This document shows, one piece after another, positions 19,044-20,150 of a stretch of 20,150 nucleotides of DNA. The notes below the pieces were generated by a model, which ran no database searches, was not told the DNA's origin, and worked only from the letters and a program-made list of their open reading frames with translations. Origin of the DNA: Ureaplasma sp. (GTDB lineage: Bacteria > Bacillota_I > Bacilli_A > Mycoplasmatales > Mycoplasmoidaceae); the NCBI GenBank assembly GCA_020024775.1, contig JAHHTF010000012.1, positions 1 through 20,150 on the forward strand, read 5' to 3'. The translations under genes were made by a program, and so were the position numbers. Numbering within the stretch: the first letter of the stretch is position 1; every line of letters starts with the position of its first letter.

Positions 19044-20069
19044 ATGAAACAAACAAATAAAAACACTAATAAAACTCCATTTAAAGAAAACTTTAAAAAG
19101 TGATATGATTACTATTTTAAAAGAAAGAAACCTATTCTAGATAATCCGAACCTAGATAAAGATGCAGTATTAGAAGTTGTTAATTTATCTAAGAAATATA
19201 GCTATAAAGGTAGATACATTATTAACAACTTAAACTTCAAGGTTTTAAAAGGACAGTTCCATGCTTTCATTGGAGGTAATGGTGCTGGTAAAACTACTAC
19301 AATGAAATCATTAGTAGGAGCTTATACTAAGTTTGATGGAGATGTATATCTATCTGGAATTAGTAATAGATTAGCTGCTTCTAAGAAAAAGATTGGATAT
19401 ATTCCAGAGATTGCAAGATTCCCAGAAGGATTATCAACCTTTGATTATTTGTTTATTATGGCTTCATTATCAGGTGTTGATAAAGAAACTGCAACAAAAT
19501 ACATTAATGATAAATTAACTGAATTTAATATGATTAAACTAGCAAAGAAATCACCAAACGATTTCTCATCTGGTCAAAAGAAAAAAATCTTATTAATTCA
19601 AGCTTTAGTGCATGATCCTGAATTATTAATTATGGATGAACCAGCTGCAAACCTTGATCCAATTGCAAGAGATGAATTCTTTAAATTATTAAAGCAATTG
19701 CAACACCAAGGTAAAGCGATATTTATCAGTAGTCATATTTTATCTGAACTAGATAAGTTTGCAGATTCTGCAACTGTATTAGATGGAGGTAAAATCGTGT
19801 TTACTGGAGAAATCAATAAACATGATAACCTTTATTTATTAGAAGTAAATATGAAATCAGAGTTATTAGAATTATTGAATTCTAAATCCATTGAATACTA
19901 TTACAATGAGTTCAATGAATTAATTGTAACCACAACTGATATTGAATTCTTAAAAAGTTTATTATTAAAGAATATTATTACAGGATATCATTCTTATAAA
20001 AAGACTTTACAAGAAATCTATAATGAGAATGTAATCAAAGGTTCAATTGAAACAGCAAAAGAAAACTAG
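19044..20069 (+). CDS. ABC transporter ATP-binding protein (CcmA-like family)
   Basis: A 341-residue ATPase that should power the permease encoded just upstream (16940-19042). The first about 48 residues are a Lys- and aromatic-rich extension with one Trp as TGA near 19101; a later start would lose Walker A, so ATG 19044 is taken, one base after the permease stop. Motifs: Walker A GGNGAGKTT (77-85), a Q-loop region reading GYIPE with Glu in place of Gln, common in this ABC-2 subfamily, signature FSSGQKKK (174-181), Walker B LLIMDEP (194-200) and His231 in FISSHIL. The C-terminal about 80 residues after DGGKIVFTGE are typical of exporters with ABC-2 permeases. Substrate unknown. Peripheral, cytoplasmic side of the membrane. 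Confidence 0.93.
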
Positions 20070-20070
20070 A

Positions 20071-20096
20071 CCTAAGTTAGGATAACCTAATTTAGG
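20071..20096 (+). terminator. Hairpin closing the uvrA-ABC run
   Basis: CCTAAGTTAGG (20071-20081) pairs over 11 positions (one G-U) with CCTAATTTAGG (20086-20096) around a 4-base loop, two bases after the stop codon. No clear T-run follows, so it is a weak terminator or an mRNA end-protecting stem. The right arm is also close to a direct repeat of the left. Confidence 0.55.
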
Positions 20097-20111
20097 GGTG
20101 TTTAAGAAATT

Positions 20112-20127
20112 TTGTGGGGAACCACAA
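20112..20127 (+). other. Small tetraloop hairpin near the window end
   Basis: TTGTGG (20112-20117) pairs with CCACAA (20122-20127) around GGAA. It could belong to the leader of a downstream gene or RNA beyond the window. No reading frame that I can support lies in 20097-20150. Confidence 0.35.
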
Positions 20128-20150
20128 TAATAAAACAATTCTAACAAATT

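Overview
The window reads as chromosomal DNA of a mollicute (Mycoplasma/Ureaplasma/Malacoplasma type). It is very AT-rich. Every long gene is interrupted by in-frame TGA unless TGA is read as tryptophan (genetic code 4), and with that code all the fragments join into intact genes. There are many surface lipoproteins, gene packing is tight with overlapping starts and stops, and the SRP RNA is very short. I cannot name the species. A complete SufCDSUB operon together with BspA-like lipoproteins makes a Malacoplasma- or Ureaplasma-like lineage a reasonable but weak guess.

Layout. Positions 116-5434 (minus strand) hold a three-gene lipoprotein operon. Its first gene (2741-5434) is an 897-residue protein built mainly of 108-109-residue tandem modules. 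Two paralogous genes follow (1411-2724 and 116-1390), each with one copy of the same module and then a BspA-like leucine-rich repeat domain. The operon has a clear -10 box at 5466-5471 and ends in a strong terminator at 56-94. Positions 5641-5786 (minus) hold a complete small unit: a -10 box, a bacterial SRP (4.5S) RNA of about 78 nt and a terminator. Positions 5798-10231 (minus) hold sufC-sufD-sufS-sufU-sufB, a full iron-sulfur cluster assembly operon in the Bacillus order, but with a SufD of only about half the usual length.

At 10232-10345 the transcription direction flips across a short divergent promoter region. On the plus strand follow a 1230-residue lipoprotein (10346-14038) with its own terminator, uvrA (14081-16915, nucleotide excision repair), and an ABC exporter made of a 700-residue permease with a very large extracytoplasmic domain (16940-19042) and its ATPase (19044-20069). 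A hairpin closes this run at 20071-20096.

How the parts relate: SufC/SufB/SufD form the scaffold that builds Fe-S clusters, using sulfur mobilised by SufS and carried by SufU. The SRP RNA belongs to the membrane-targeting pathway that a lipoprotein-rich, wall-less cell depends on. The lipoproteins are the variable cell surface. The ABC pair may move lipids, peptides or lipoproteins; its substrate cannot be read from sequence. The least explained items are the shared 108-109-residue module of the lipoprotein operon, the half-length SufD, the huge permease ectodomain with a GC-rich rare-codon patch near its start, and the apparently total replacement of UGG by UGA.
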